This document shows, in pieces, positions 51,239 through 58,826 of a stretch of DNA of 64,000 bases (the first letter of the stretch is position 1; every line of letters starts with the position of its first letter). Origin of the DNA: Chryseobacterium sp. OSA05B (GTDB lineage: Bacteria; Bacteroidota; Bacteroidia; Flavobacteriales; Weeksellaceae). A model generated the notes under the pieces. The model was given only the letters and a program-made list of their open reading frames with translations, did not search any database and was not told where the DNA came from. The translations under genes and the position numbers were made by a program. The stretch covers positions 310,001 to 374,000 of the forward strand of contig NZ_JAHXYH010000002.1 in the NCBI RefSeq assembly GCF_019970065.1, in the 5' to 3' direction.

Positions 51239-52297
51239 ATGTTTTGGCCAGACACTATCAGTAAAAGATTCTATATCAAATATCCTGTCATTCAGGCTCC
51301 GATGTTTGGAGTCAGTACCCCACAGATGACTGCAGCAGCTGCAAAAGCCGGAGCTCTTGGATCTTTGGCATTGGCTGATCTCCCCCCTGAGAAGTCTATT
51401 GAACTCATCCGGGAAACAAAAGAACTGACCGATCAACCTTTTGCTGCCAATATTTTTGTGCATAATATTCCAGAAATTACGGACAGTCTGAAAGAAAGGT
51501 TTATCAAAGCCAAACAATTCATTACACAGCTGGCGAAGGAAAATAACATCGAGGTGACACTTCCGGATCTTGAAGATATTAAAGTAAAAAACTACCATGA
51601 ACAGGTAGATGCCATTATTGGAGAAGGCTGTAAAATAATAAGTTTTACTTTCGGAAATCTGGATGATCAAAGCATACAGAAGCTGAAAGAAAATGGAGTG
51701 GTTCTCATCGGCACGTGTACTTCGGTGGAAGAAGCTTTAATTCTTGAAAAATCTGGAATTGATATGATCTGCGTGCAGGGAATTGAAGCCGGAGGTCACA
51801 GAGGAACTTTTGATGCTGAGCATATCCCTATGATTGGAGGAATGTCTCTTTTTTCTGAGGTTTATGATCAGGTAAAAGTCCCATTGATCTATGCTGGAGG
51901 AATTTATAACAGAAAGAGTTTAAGAGCTGCAAGAGAGCTCGGTGCACAGGGCTTTCAGGTAGGAAGCCTATTGTTGGCATCGGAGGAAAGTGGATTACAA
52001 CCGTTTGAAAAAGAAAGACTCAAAAATGCCACAGAAAAAGATATTATATTGACGAGAAGCTTTTCAGGCCGATATGCGAGAGGAATCAGAAATAAGTTCA
52101 TCGAAAGTCTCGAAAACTCAGACTACATTATGCCCTATCCTTACCAGAATAAACTGACGAATGAATTGCGGAGAATTTCAAAAACTCATCATAATTCTGA
52201 CTTTGTAAGCATCTGGGCGGGGCAGTCTATCCATGATTACAGCAGTCTTTCTACTGAAGAAATTTTGAAAGTGTTGATTCAAGATTCTGAAAAATAA
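51239..52297 (+). CDS. Nitronate monooxygenase / NAD(P)H-dependent flavin oxidoreductase
   Basis: 352 residues, FMN-binding TIM barrel. Motifs: YPVIQAPMFGVSTPQMTAAA, then GALGSLALADLPPEK, FTFGNLD, GIDMICVQGIEAGGHRGTFD (catalytic His in GGHRG), PLIYAGGIYNRKSLRAAREL, GAQGFQVGSLLLASEES. Oxidises propionate 3-nitronate or related nitro compounds; the exact substrate is uncertain within this family. A terminator follows within the long downstream gap. Confidence 0.9.
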   Translation: MFWPDTISKRFYIKYPVIQAPMFGVSTPQMTAAAAKAGALGSLALADLPPEKSIELIRETKELTDQPFAANIFVHNIPEITDSLKERFIKAKQFITQLAKENNIEVTLPDLEDIKVKNYHEQVDAIIGEGCKIISFTFGNLDDQSIQKLKENGVVLIGTCTSVEEALILEKSGIDMICVQGIEAGGHRGTFDAEHIPMIGGMSLFSEVYDQVKVPLIYAGGIYNRKSLRAARELGAQGFQVGSLLLASEESGLQPFEKERLKNATEKDIILTRSFSGRYARGIRNKFIESLENSDYIMPYPYQNKLTNELRRISKTHHNSDFVSIWAGQSIHDYSSLSTEEILKVLIQDSEK

Positions 52298-52485
52298 AGA
52301 GTAATGATTTCAAGGAAAGAAAATGACTACTGTATTCATGCTTTATTCAAACATTAAGATTAGTGAAGGATGTAAGGTTAGTTAAGAAAAATCAAATGAT
52401 TTTTTTAAGTCGTACGTCTTAAAATGCAGCTAAAACTTAATATTCTTAAAAGCTTAACAGGACTCTTAATGGTTTTATTTTTTCT

Positions 52486-52540
52486 GTCGCAGATAATAAG
52501 GATAGAAGAGTAAAAATCTGCATTATCCAATTAATCTGCG
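52486..52540. repeat. Dispersed palindromic repeat, CGCAGAT family (degenerate)
   Basis: Ends CGCAGATAATAAGGAT and ATCCAATTAATCTGCG are imperfect inverted copies around an ATCTGC word. It resembles the elements at 32881 and 50325. The enclosing gap 52298-52648 (351 bp) otherwise holds only the terminator at 52566-52598. Confidence 0.55.
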
Positions 52541-52565
52541 TGAAATTTGTAAACATACACATTGT

Positions 52566-52598
52566 AAAAAATCCCTTCATCTGCATGAAAGGATTTTT
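52566..52598. terminator. Bidirectional terminator
   Basis: AAAAATCC/GGATTTTT plus TTCAT/ATGAA with one opposed base, 4-base loop, T-rich both ways, between the convergent nitronate monooxygenase and mpl genes. Confidence 0.8.
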
Positions 52599-52648
52599 AT
52601 TTATATAGAAATTCAATAACATTTATTATTATCAAATCATCGTCATAT

Positions 52649-53986
52649 CTACTTACTCAGATCCAAACCTCCGAAGTTACCCGAACTCATCATCAGGAAA
52701 ACACCGTCTGTTTTATCGACAGTCTCCCAGTAAGCATGAAGATCTTCAGCATTGGTGAATACTCTCAATTTGTCATTTTTGAATTTTTCCATAATGAATT
52801 CCGGGGAAATAGGTTCCATTCTTTTGATCTTTAAAGCATCTTCGGAATAGAAAACGATGGCTTCATCCAAGCCATCCATTGCGTGATCGTACTGTTCAAG
52901 GAAAACCGGGTTCAAGCTGGAATACGTATGCAGTTCAAGGAAACCGTATTTCTTTTCCTTCTTAAACTGCTCATGGAATGCTTTTACCGTTGCTTTTACT
53001 TTACTTGGCGCGTGGGCAAAATCTTTGTATAAAGTTCCCTGGTCTTCTCTTTCTACTTTTTCAAGACGTTTTGAAGCTCCTTTAAAGCTCATGATAGCCT
53101 CATAGAAATCCTCATCCATGATACCCAGCTGACGGCAGATATGTCTCGCCCCTTCCATATTCAGAAGATTATGGGCTCCGAAAACAGAAAGAGGAACATC
53201 GCCCATTTCAGTTTTTAGATAGACTTTTCCGTTGCTGATTTCGTATTCAGGCGTTTTGTAAGGAATTTTTCTGAAATAGTTTTCAGCAGCTTCCACTACT
53301 TTTACGACTTCTGCGTCTTCTTCGTTGTATACCAGAACACCGCCGGCCGTAATACTCGCTACGAATTTTCTGAACTGTTCAATATAATCGTCAAACGTTT
53401 TAAATACATTGATGTGATCCCATGCAATACCGCTCATTAAAGCAATGTTCGGCTGGTACAGAAGAAACTTTGAACGAAGATCGATAGGAGAGGAAAGGTA
53501 TTCGTCGCCTTCCAGCACCATAAAGTCGTTGTCCTGCGTCAGTTTTACCATACAGTCGAAACCTTCCAGTTGCGCGCCTACCATAAAATCTACCTCTTTC
53601 TGGTGGAAATTCAGCACGTGAAGGATCATTGAAGTGATCGTTGTTTTCCCGTGTGATCCGGCGATTACTACTCTTGTTTTGTTTTTGGACTGTTCGTAAA
53701 GAAATTCAGGATATGAATAAATTTTTAAACCCAGCTCTTCTGCTCTTGCCAGCTCGGGATTGTCCTGATGGGCATGCATTCCAAGGATAACTGCATCAAT
53801 ATCCGCTGTGATCTTTTCCGGGAACCAGCCCATTTCCTGAGGCAAAATTCCTTTATGATCAAGTCTGGATCTTGAAGGCTCAAAAATAGCATCATCCGAA
53901 CCTGTCACCTGATATCCTTTATCTTTTAACGCAATGGCAAGATTATGCATGGCGCTTCCGCCGATGGCAATGAAGTGGGTTTTCAA
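52649..53986 (-). CDS. mpl: UDP-N-acetylmuramate:tripeptide ligase (Mpl)
   Basis: 445 residues, Mur ligase family. N-terminal Rossmann-like domain (THFIAIGGSAMHNLAIALKD, GYQVTGSDDAIFEPSRSRL), P-loop VVIAGSHGKTTITSMIL, ATPase centre FMVLEGDEYLSSPIDLRSKF, GIAWDHINVFKTFDDY, NEED-type region and C-terminal FKGASKRLEKV, KDFAHAPSKVKATVKAF. The SAMHNLAIAL start and DEYLSSPID motif distinguish Mpl from MurC. Mpl reattaches recycled L-Ala-D-Glu-mesoDAP to UDP-MurNAc. A small lipoprotein gene precedes it by 6 bp. Confidence 0.94.
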   Translation of the reverse strand: MKTHFIAIGGSAMHNLAIALKDKGYQVTGSDDAIFEPSRSRLDHKGILPQEMGWFPEKITADIDAVILGMHAHQDNPELARAEELGLKIYSYPEFLYEQSKNKTRVVIAGSHGKTTITSMILHVLNFHQKEVDFMVGAQLEGFDCMVKLTQDNDFMVLEGDEYLSSPIDLRSKFLLYQPNIALMSGIAWDHINVFKTFDDYIEQFRKFVASITAGGVLVYNEEDAEVVKVVEAAENYFRKIPYKTPEYEISNGKVYLKTEMGDVPLSVFGAHNLLNMEGARHICRQLGIMDEDFYEAIMSFKGASKRLEKVEREDQGTLYKDFAHAPSKVKATVKAFHEQFKKEKKYGFLELHTYSSLNPVFLEQYDHAMDGLDEAIVFYSEDALKIKRMEPISPEFIMEKFKNDKLRVFTNAEDLHAYWETVDKTDGVFLMMSSGNFGGLDLSK

Positions 53987-53992
53987 TTGTAT

Positions 53993-54430
53993 TTACTGTT
54001 TTTTTACGTTGTTATTAATGATCTCCTGGAAAGCGTTCAGGATATTGTTCCAGTTCGTCGTAAAGTTCGGCATGATCATGCTTGCATCCGTTTTGCTGCC
54101 TTCATTTTGGCCTTTTTTGATGTTAATGGAAGTACTCACATTATCATACAGCTTTTTCCGGTCTTCCTGTATCCTTCTGAAATTATTCTGGGAAAGGGTT
54201 TGGTCCAGTTTCTTCAGATCTTCATCTGAAATTTTGAAATCCTGTTTGTACTTTTTCCCCTGACCTTCAAAAGAATAATGGGCATTGTTGCCTTTGATCA
54301 GCAGATTTTCATACACAGGAGCAAAGCCTCCGCTTTTGGAGTAGCTGATGTCAAAATCCGAATATACTTTCTGACTGTTACACGAAACTAATACTATGAC
54401 CGCGAATAAGATCCCTAATATTTTGTTCAT
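53993..54430 (-). CDS. Small lipoprotein, unknown function
   Basis: 145 residues with lipoprotein signal MNKILGILFAVIVLVSC (lipobox LVSC, Cys near residue 17). The mature domain (YSDFDISYSKSGGFAPVYEN, NAHYSFEGQGKKYKQDFKIS) has a small beta-rich look found in flavobacterial conserved lipoproteins. It is in tight order acyltransferase - lipoprotein - mpl (15 and 6 bp gaps), so a cell-envelope role is likely but undefined. Confidence 0.7.
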   Translation of the reverse strand: MNKILGILFAVIVLVSCNSQKVYSDFDISYSKSGGFAPVYENLLIKGNNAHYSFEGQGKKYKQDFKISDEDLKKLDQTLSQNNFRRIQEDRKKLYDNVSTSINIKKGQNEGSKTDASMIMPNFTTNWNNILNAFQEIINNNVKKQ

Positions 54431-54445
54431 AATTTTTTACTTACT

Positions 54446-55252
54446 TTAATGATTTGAATCCTTTTGTTCTAATTTTTTAGCTTTAAGTTCTTCATCATAA
54501 TTGTGCAGTACATTGAAGTCTTCTGTCTGCTCAATGGCAGTCATGATCTTCAATAAAATTTCAGGCGCTTTTTCGTTGTCGTAATCGATGTCCAGAGGGG
54601 CTTTGAACTCCATGGTAGGTTTTACGCCTGTTACCTTTACCCGGAGGCCTTTTTTGTCAAATGCCCTTCTGAAGCCGTTGATCTTGATAGGGATCACGAT
54701 CGGACGCTGACTTTTAACCAGTTTGGCCGTTCCTCTTCGTCCCTGTGCAAAAGCAGATGTAGTACCTTGAGGGAAAGTAGCTACCCAGCCGTTGTCCAGA
54801 GCTTTCATAATATTATCAACTTCGGTAAGATCTACCATTCTGTTGACGTTTTTACCCTCTGCTCTCCAGGTTCTTTTTACGGTCACAGCACCGGCGATCT
54901 TGAAGATCTTCGGGAGAATCCCTTTATTCATGGTTTCTTCTGCTGCTACATAGTAAAAATCAATCTTGGGATTGAGCAGGTAGATCGGGTTTTTAATCGT
55001 ATCCAGATAACCGTTGTTTACAGCACAGAATGCATGATACATTGCTGCTACGTCTGCAAAGTAGGTTTGATGGTTACATACAAAAAGTACGTTGGAATCG
55101 GGAAGATCCACAAGGTGTTCCGTACCGGTTATCTTCAGTTTATTAAAGCCGTTGAACCTTCTGTAGGATACAATTCCTAAAATAAAAATGATAAACCTTT
55201 TTAAAAAATAAGGTGTTCCGAATGCATCGGTGAAAATATTTTTCTTCGCCAT
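54446..55252 (-). CDS. Lysophospholipid (1-acylglycerol-3-phosphate) acyltransferase-like protein
   Basis: 268 residues of the PlsC/LPLAT fold. Block I is VLFVCNHQTYFADVAAMYH, where His and Asp are five residues apart instead of the usual four. Block III-like FPQGTTSAFAQGRRGTAKLV (for FPEGTRS) and block IV IPIKINGFRRAF follow, with AGAVTVKRTWR as block II. Probably acylates a lysophospholipid or an ornithine/glycine lipid intermediate at the inner membrane. First of three tightly spaced genes with the lipoprotein and mpl. Confidence 0.85.
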   Translation of the reverse strand: MAKKNIFTDAFGTPYFLKRFIIFILGIVSYRRFNGFNKLKITGTEHLVDLPDSNVLFVCNHQTYFADVAAMYHAFCAVNNGYLDTIKNPIYLLNPKIDFYYVAAEETMNKGILPKIFKIAGAVTVKRTWRAEGKNVNRMVDLTEVDNIMKALDNGWVATFPQGTTSAFAQGRRGTAKLVKSQRPIVIPIKINGFRRAFDKKGLRVKVTGVKPTMEFKAPLDIDYDNEKAPEILLKIMTAIEQTEDFNVLHNYDEELKAKKLEQKDSNH

Positions 55253-55279
55253 CTCTCAATTAAACACGGTAGTGCAAAG

Positions 55280-55909
55280 TTACATTTTTTTCAGCAACTG
55301 GCTAAACTCGCTCAATATCATTGCTGTAGCACCCCAGATAATATATCCGTTGAAATTAATGACCGGAACTTCATGTCCGGCAGCACCGGGAAGTGCCATC
55401 ATTTCCGGATTATCCGGGAGACTGAGGAAAGAAGTGATAGGAAATTCTATAGTTTCTACCGCCTCGCTCTGCTGAAGAACGAAAAGCGGATTCTTTTTAG
55501 TATACGAAATATAGGGGTAGACGTAAAAATTACTTGGGGGAATATAGATCGGGGACATTTCCCTGATCACCCTGATGTAATGCTTCTCTATACCTATCTC
55601 TTCGGAAGTTTCACGGACTGCGGTTTCAGCAAAGTCTCTGTCCATTTCCTCACGTTTTCCACCGGGTAGGGAGATCTGTCCGCTGTGTCTGTCATGTTCG
55701 TTGATGGTTCTTTGTATCAGGGGGAAATACCATTCATTGTCTTTGAGGTACAATACAATATTTACCGCTGCAAATTTTGGGTTTTTCGCCAGTACTTCGT
55801 CATAGGTAAATACAGGCCGGGAAGGTGGTGAAAATACCCCGTGAGCGTGTACTCCCGGCAGTTCTACGTTTGTAATTTTCCTCAATAAATCTTTTCCAAA
55901 ACTTTCCAT
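55280..55909 (-). CDS. CoA pyrophosphatase-type NUDIX hydrolase
   Basis: 209 residues. Signature SLPGGKREEMDRDFAETAVR followed by ETSEEIGI combines the UPF0035 motif of CoA/acyl-CoA pyrophosphatases (NudL/YeaB type) with the Nudix box. N-terminal helix and AAVNIVLYLKDNEWYFPLIQ, RTINEHDRHSGQISLPG precede; the C-terminus has NPEMMALPGAAGHEVPV. Hydrolyses CoA to phosphopantetheine and 3',5'-ADP. Its -7 box (TAAATTTG) ends 4 bases before the ATG. Confidence 0.9.
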   Translation of the reverse strand: MESFGKDLLRKITNVELPGVHAHGVFSPPSRPVFTYDEVLAKNPKFAAVNIVLYLKDNEWYFPLIQRTINEHDRHSGQISLPGGKREEMDRDFAETAVRETSEEIGIEKHYIRVIREMSPIYIPPSNFYVYPYISYTKKNPLFVLQQSEAVETIEFPITSFLSLPDNPEMMALPGAAGHEVPVINFNGYIIWGATAMILSEFSQLLKKM

Positions 55910-55913
55910 AGCT

Positions 55914-55921
55914 CAAATTTA
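55914..55921 (-). promoter_or_regulatory. -7 promoter box of the NUDIX gene
   Basis: TAAATTTG on the minus strand, with the start codon 4 bases downstream; implies a leaderless or very short-leader mRNA. No strict -33 element. Confidence 0.5.
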
Positions 55922-55974
55922 GCAATATATACTGAAGAAAAGAACAGGCGTTAACATTAATTAACCATTGGGAG

Positions 55975-56012
55975 AGATGAAAAGATTTAAAAATTCAAAG
56001 ATTTAAAAATGA
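55975..56012. repeat. AT-rich dispersed repeat words
   Basis: AAAGATTTAAAAATTCAAAG followed by ATTTAAAAATG, related in inverted orientation to 32938-32977. Part of the 350-bp gap 55910-56259, which has no gene. Confidence 0.4.
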
Positions 56013-56076
56013 AGGACGGAGAAAATGAATGTTATTTTTAGTCATTAAAATTAGAGTTATTTTGTTTATTTATTTG

Positions 56077-56175
56077 AAAATCACTGATGTATATTACCGT
56101 ATTTTCACGTAACTGAAACACGTTACACAGAGAAAACGGTAAACAGTTACAACGGAAACGGTAATCAGTGATTTT
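56077..56175. promoter_or_regulatory. Long imperfect inverted repeat upstream of the curli-type operon
   Basis: Left arm 56077-56115 carries in order AAAATCACTGAT, ATTACCGT, GTAACTG; right arm 56144-56175 carries the complements CAGTTAC, ACGGTAAT, ATCAGTGATTTT. A smaller GTAAC...GTTAC dyad lies between. Located 45-140 bp upstream of the -7 box of the major curlin gene, it is placed to be a regulatory binding region. Confidence 0.6.
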
Positions 56176-56220
56176 TAAAATTTACACTTAAGCAGTGGTT
56201 TCTCGTTTGGGTTTAGCCTA

Positions 56221-56228
56221 TACCTTTG
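56221..56228 (+). promoter_or_regulatory. -7 box of the major curlin-like gene
   Basis: TACCTTTG matches TAnnTTTG, 31 bases before the ATG at 56260. No good TTTG is found 19 bases upstream, so activation by a regulator may be needed. Confidence 0.55.
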
Positions 56229-56259
56229 TCATACTATTAACCAATTAATTTTACCAAAA

Positions 56260-57078
56260 ATGAAAAACTTTATTACAGGTGTATTTACACTAATGGCCAT
56301 GAGTTTCAGCTTCGCACAATCAAACATTGATCTTACTGCCCAGATTGGAAACTTGAACGTTGCAACTGTTGACCAAACAGGGCTTTTAAACATCAACTCT
56401 TTAACACAGGATGGAAACCGAAATACGGCTGATATCGATCAGGTAGGTATTCTGAATATTAATACTGCTGAAAGTATTGGAAACAGAAACTCCATTGACG
56501 TAGACCAAGCTGGGATCGGTAACACCAATGATGTAAGCCAAACAGGAAACAGAAACTCCGCAACAACCTGGCAGTTGGGAGCATTAAACTCCACAGAACA
56601 GACTCAGATCGGAAGAAGAAATGAAACCTCTTCTTTACAGCTCGGAATAGGAAACGCAGTAGTACAATATCAGGATGGAAGAAGAAATGATGCTTCTGCT
56701 ATTCAGTTAGGTAACGGAAATGATGCTTATCAGATTCAGCTTGGAAGAAGAAATGATGCAAGCGGTCTTCAGGTAGGTAATGGTAACCTTTTAGTTCAAT
56801 ATCAGGATGGTGATGATAACAGTGCCACACATGATCAAGGAGGTAACAACAATATAGCTGCTTCAGTTCAGGTGGGTGATGACAACATGGCTATGGGGGT
56901 TCAGATTGGAAACAGTAACCAATTGTACCAACTTCAATTGGGAGATTCCAATACAGCGATTGATGTTCAGATGGGTAACAATAACTTTACCTGGGTAGCT
57001 CAAAGCGGAGATTCTCATATCCACGTAGGAACTCAGATCGGTAACGGAAACTCAATGATCGTTAACCAATCTAACTAA
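56260..57078 (+). CDS. csgA: Major curli-like amyloid subunit of 22 eleven-residue repeats
   Basis: 272 residues. Signal peptide (MKNFITGVFTLMAMSFSFAQ), a short linker, then residues 28-269 divide exactly into 22 consecutive units of 11 residues, each starting Q(V/L/I/T/D)Gxx(N), e.g. QIGNLNVATVD, QDGRRNDASAI, QMGNNNFTWVA; it ends QSN. Gln, Gly and Asn recur at positions 1, 3 and 6, the pattern of CsgA/CsgB curlin repeats (22 residues = two strands per turn), so 11 solenoid turns are expected against about five in E. coli CsgA. No insertions or deletions break the register. Secreted through CsgG to form surface amyloid in biofilm. Followed by a terminator before the next gene. Confidence 0.9.
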   Translation: MKNFITGVFTLMAMSFSFAQSNIDLTAQIGNLNVATVDQTGLLNINSLTQDGNRNTADIDQVGILNINTAESIGNRNSIDVDQAGIGNTNDVSQTGNRNSATTWQLGALNSTEQTQIGRRNETSSLQLGIGNAVVQYQDGRRNDASAIQLGNGNDAYQIQLGRRNDASGLQVGNGNLLVQYQDGDDNSATHDQGGNNNIAASVQVGDDNMAMGVQIGNSNQLYQLQLGDSNTAIDVQMGNNNFTWVAQSGDSHIHVGTQIGNGNSMIVNQSN

Positions 57079-57100
57079 TTCATGTACTGTAATCAAGCAT

Positions 57101-57131
57101 AAAAGGAGAGGCTGCGGTTTTCTCCTTTTTT
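57101..57131 (+). terminator. Terminator between major subunit and the rest of the curli operon
   Basis: AAAAGGAGA (57101-57109)/TCTCCTTTT (57121-57129) with an 11-base loop and T-run. It should let the major subunit be made in excess, with partial read-through or a separate start for downstream genes. Confidence 0.75.
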
Positions 57132-57238
57132 AAGCTTTAAACGATAAACATACCCGGAAACCGTGATTTTATATTTATACCAGCAGGGTGTGTTTTTCCA
57201 AACAGTCTATTCATGTACCTTTATTAAAAATTAAGACC

Positions 57239-57637
57239 ATGTTGAAACTCAGATGGGGTGCCTTTACACTTTTCGCAGGGCTGTGTGTGCAAGCGCAGCA
57301 GGTAGACTGGGATAAACTCAACAGCAGTACGGTTCTTGATCTTATGGCAAGACAGCAGACAGAGCAGGGACTTTATGGTTCCAGCATTATCCAGATAGGA
57401 GATGACAACCATGCGGAACTTTCTCTTAATGCTAAAACCATTATTGCCATTCAACAACTGGGAGACTTCAATACACTTTTTTTCATTAATTCATTTACAG
57501 ATCAAGCCACCAAAACTGCCGTTACCGCTCAGGGAAATAACAATATTATTGATATTACCGGAAGCAACAGTATTTCAGACGGCATGCAGATCAATGTAAA
57601 AGGTGACAACAAAACCATTTTCATGAGAAATTATTAA
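57239..57637 (+). CDS. csgB: CsgB-like curlin-repeat protein (putative nucleator)
   Basis: 132 residues from the ATG at 57239, whose product begins with signal peptide MLKLRWGAFTLFAGLCVQAQ; the longer frame to 57188 adds non-signal residues. The mature part has a few curlin-like units (IIQIGDDNHAELSL, IQQLGDFNTLFFIN, AVTAQGNNNIIDI, INVKGDNKTIFM) with looser spacing than the major subunit. Small size, few repeats and position before csgE/F/G suggest a nucleator or minor subunit. The 160-bp gap upstream holds the terminator and a weak TACCTTTA box. Confidence 0.8.
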   Translation: MLKLRWGAFTLFAGLCVQAQQVDWDKLNSSTVLDLMARQQTEQGLYGSSIIQIGDDNHAELSLNAKTIIAIQQLGDFNTLFFINSFTDQATKTAVTAQGNNNIIDITGSNSISDGMQINVKGDNKTIFMRNY

Positions 57638-57647
57638 AACACACGTG

Positions 57648-58379
57648 ATGAAATTTTTATATTCCTTAAATCTGTGCACTTTATTTATCTTCCTGTCTGC
57701 AACGGTTGATGGGCAGGAAGATAAAAAAGTGAACGCAAGGATTGAAAAAAGCATTCTCGAAAATCAGATTAATCTAAAAGCTGTTGTTACCAATAATACT
57801 GCCGTATACAAAGAGCTGAACTATCTTTTGATTTCCATTAAAAAAGGAAATGCCGGCAATCTTTCCAATAACCAGCAAAGCGGTAAGTTTTCCATCAATC
57901 CCAATGAAGTAAAGGTTTTATCTGAGATCAATGTGAATCTTGAACCGAAAGATGCTCTGAAAGCCTTCCTATACGTAAAAGATGAAGAAACCCAGAAAAT
58001 GATCGCCAAAGACAGTCTTGAAATCAATACCGATCTGTTCAAAAAGAAAACAGCCAAAGTAGAAGAAGATGCCGTCTTTGAACTGAAAGGGCTCACGATT
58101 GATGAAACCAAAACAAAGGTTGGGAAAGACTTTTATGATCTTTTTTACATCCAGTACAGTCAGATTCCTGATAAAAGCGGTGGCGCAGTTACCATTTCCG
58201 AACTTCCTCTCCGCGGGACGAGTGGCCAGATCAATATCCAGATCGATGACAAAGTGATTTACAGTTTTATGACCAATCCCAGCGAAGATTACCTGAAAGA
58301 ACAGCTGGCAGCCAGCTTAAAATATATCAAAGAATTTAATGCAAAGAAAAACCTCATTAAAAATGAATTTATCTACTAA
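57648..58379 (+). CDS. csgE: CsgE curli assembly protein with N-terminal CsgH/CsgC-like domain
   Basis: 243 residues from the ATG at 57648. Signal peptide to about residue 23 (TVDGQ). Residues about 25-120 (NARIEKSILENQINLKAVVT, YKELNYLLISIKKG, GKFSINPNEVKVLSEINVNL) form an immunoglobulin-like domain resembling CsgC/CsgH, inhibitors of premature curlin aggregation. Residues about 140-235 are CsgE: ELKGLTIDETKTKVGKDFYD, VTISELPLRGTSGQINIQID, DKVIYSFMTNPSEDYLKEQL. CsgE caps the periplasmic mouth of CsgG and guides curlin. The two-domain form would join chaperone and adaptor. Confidence 0.86.
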   Translation: MKFLYSLNLCTLFIFLSATVDGQEDKKVNARIEKSILENQINLKAVVTNNTAVYKELNYLLISIKKGNAGNLSNNQQSGKFSINPNEVKVLSEINVNLEPKDALKAFLYVKDEETQKMIAKDSLEINTDLFKKKTAKVEEDAVFELKGLTIDETKTKVGKDFYDLFYIQYSQIPDKSGGAVTISELPLRGTSGQINIQIDDKVIYSFMTNPSEDYLKEQLAASLKYIKEFNAKKNLIKNEFIY

Positions 58380-58390
58380 AAACGTCCGCC

Positions 58391-58801
58391 ATGAAAACTT
58401 TTATCATTATTTTGACCTTTATTGCGGGTATTTTCTCCGGAAAATCTCAGCAGCTCGTCTATAAGCCCATCAATCCGGCATTCGGAGGAGATACGTTTAA
58501 CTATCAGTGGCTTTTAAGTTCAGCAAATGCTCAAAATCAGTTTGACGAAAAAGATGATTACAGCAGTTTGCTCGATAATATCAATTCTTTAGACAGTTTC
58601 AGCCAGAGCCTCAACAGGCAGATCCTGAGTGAGCTGTCCAGGAAATTGTTTGAAGATCAGTTCGGGGAGGGCAGTCTGAAGCCCGGAAATTATCTTTTCG
58701 GTTCGCTTTATCTGCAGATTACCACTACAGCCCAGGGACTTTTGATCAATATTTTGGATACCAGTTCAGGCGATCAGTCCGAGATCGTAATTCCAAAATA
58801 A
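58391..58801 (+). CDS. csgF: CsgF curli assembly protein
   Basis: 136 residues. Signal peptide (MKTFIIILTFIAGIFSGKSQ), then QQLVYKPINPAFGGDTFNYQ, WLLSSANAQNQ, the signature of mature CsgF (NPxFGG and LLxSAxAQN), whose N-terminus inserts into the CsgG channel to link it to the nucleator. LDSFSQSLNRQILSELSRKL matches the central helix. Gap to csgE is 11 bp and to csgG 25 bp. Confidence 0.92.
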   Translation: MKTFIIILTFIAGIFSGKSQQLVYKPINPAFGGDTFNYQWLLSSANAQNQFDEKDDYSSLLDNINSLDSFSQSLNRQILSELSRKLFEDQFGEGSLKPGNYLFGSLYLQITTTAQGLLINILDTSSGDQSEIVIPK

Positions 58802-58826
58802 AAAATAACTAAAAACCAAACTTACC

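Noticed and set aside
56340..57070. Repeated DNA suggestive of a CRISPR-like or tandem array
   Set aside because: The periodicity is 33 bp with degenerate bases and is explained by the 11-residue coding repeats of the curlin-like protein.
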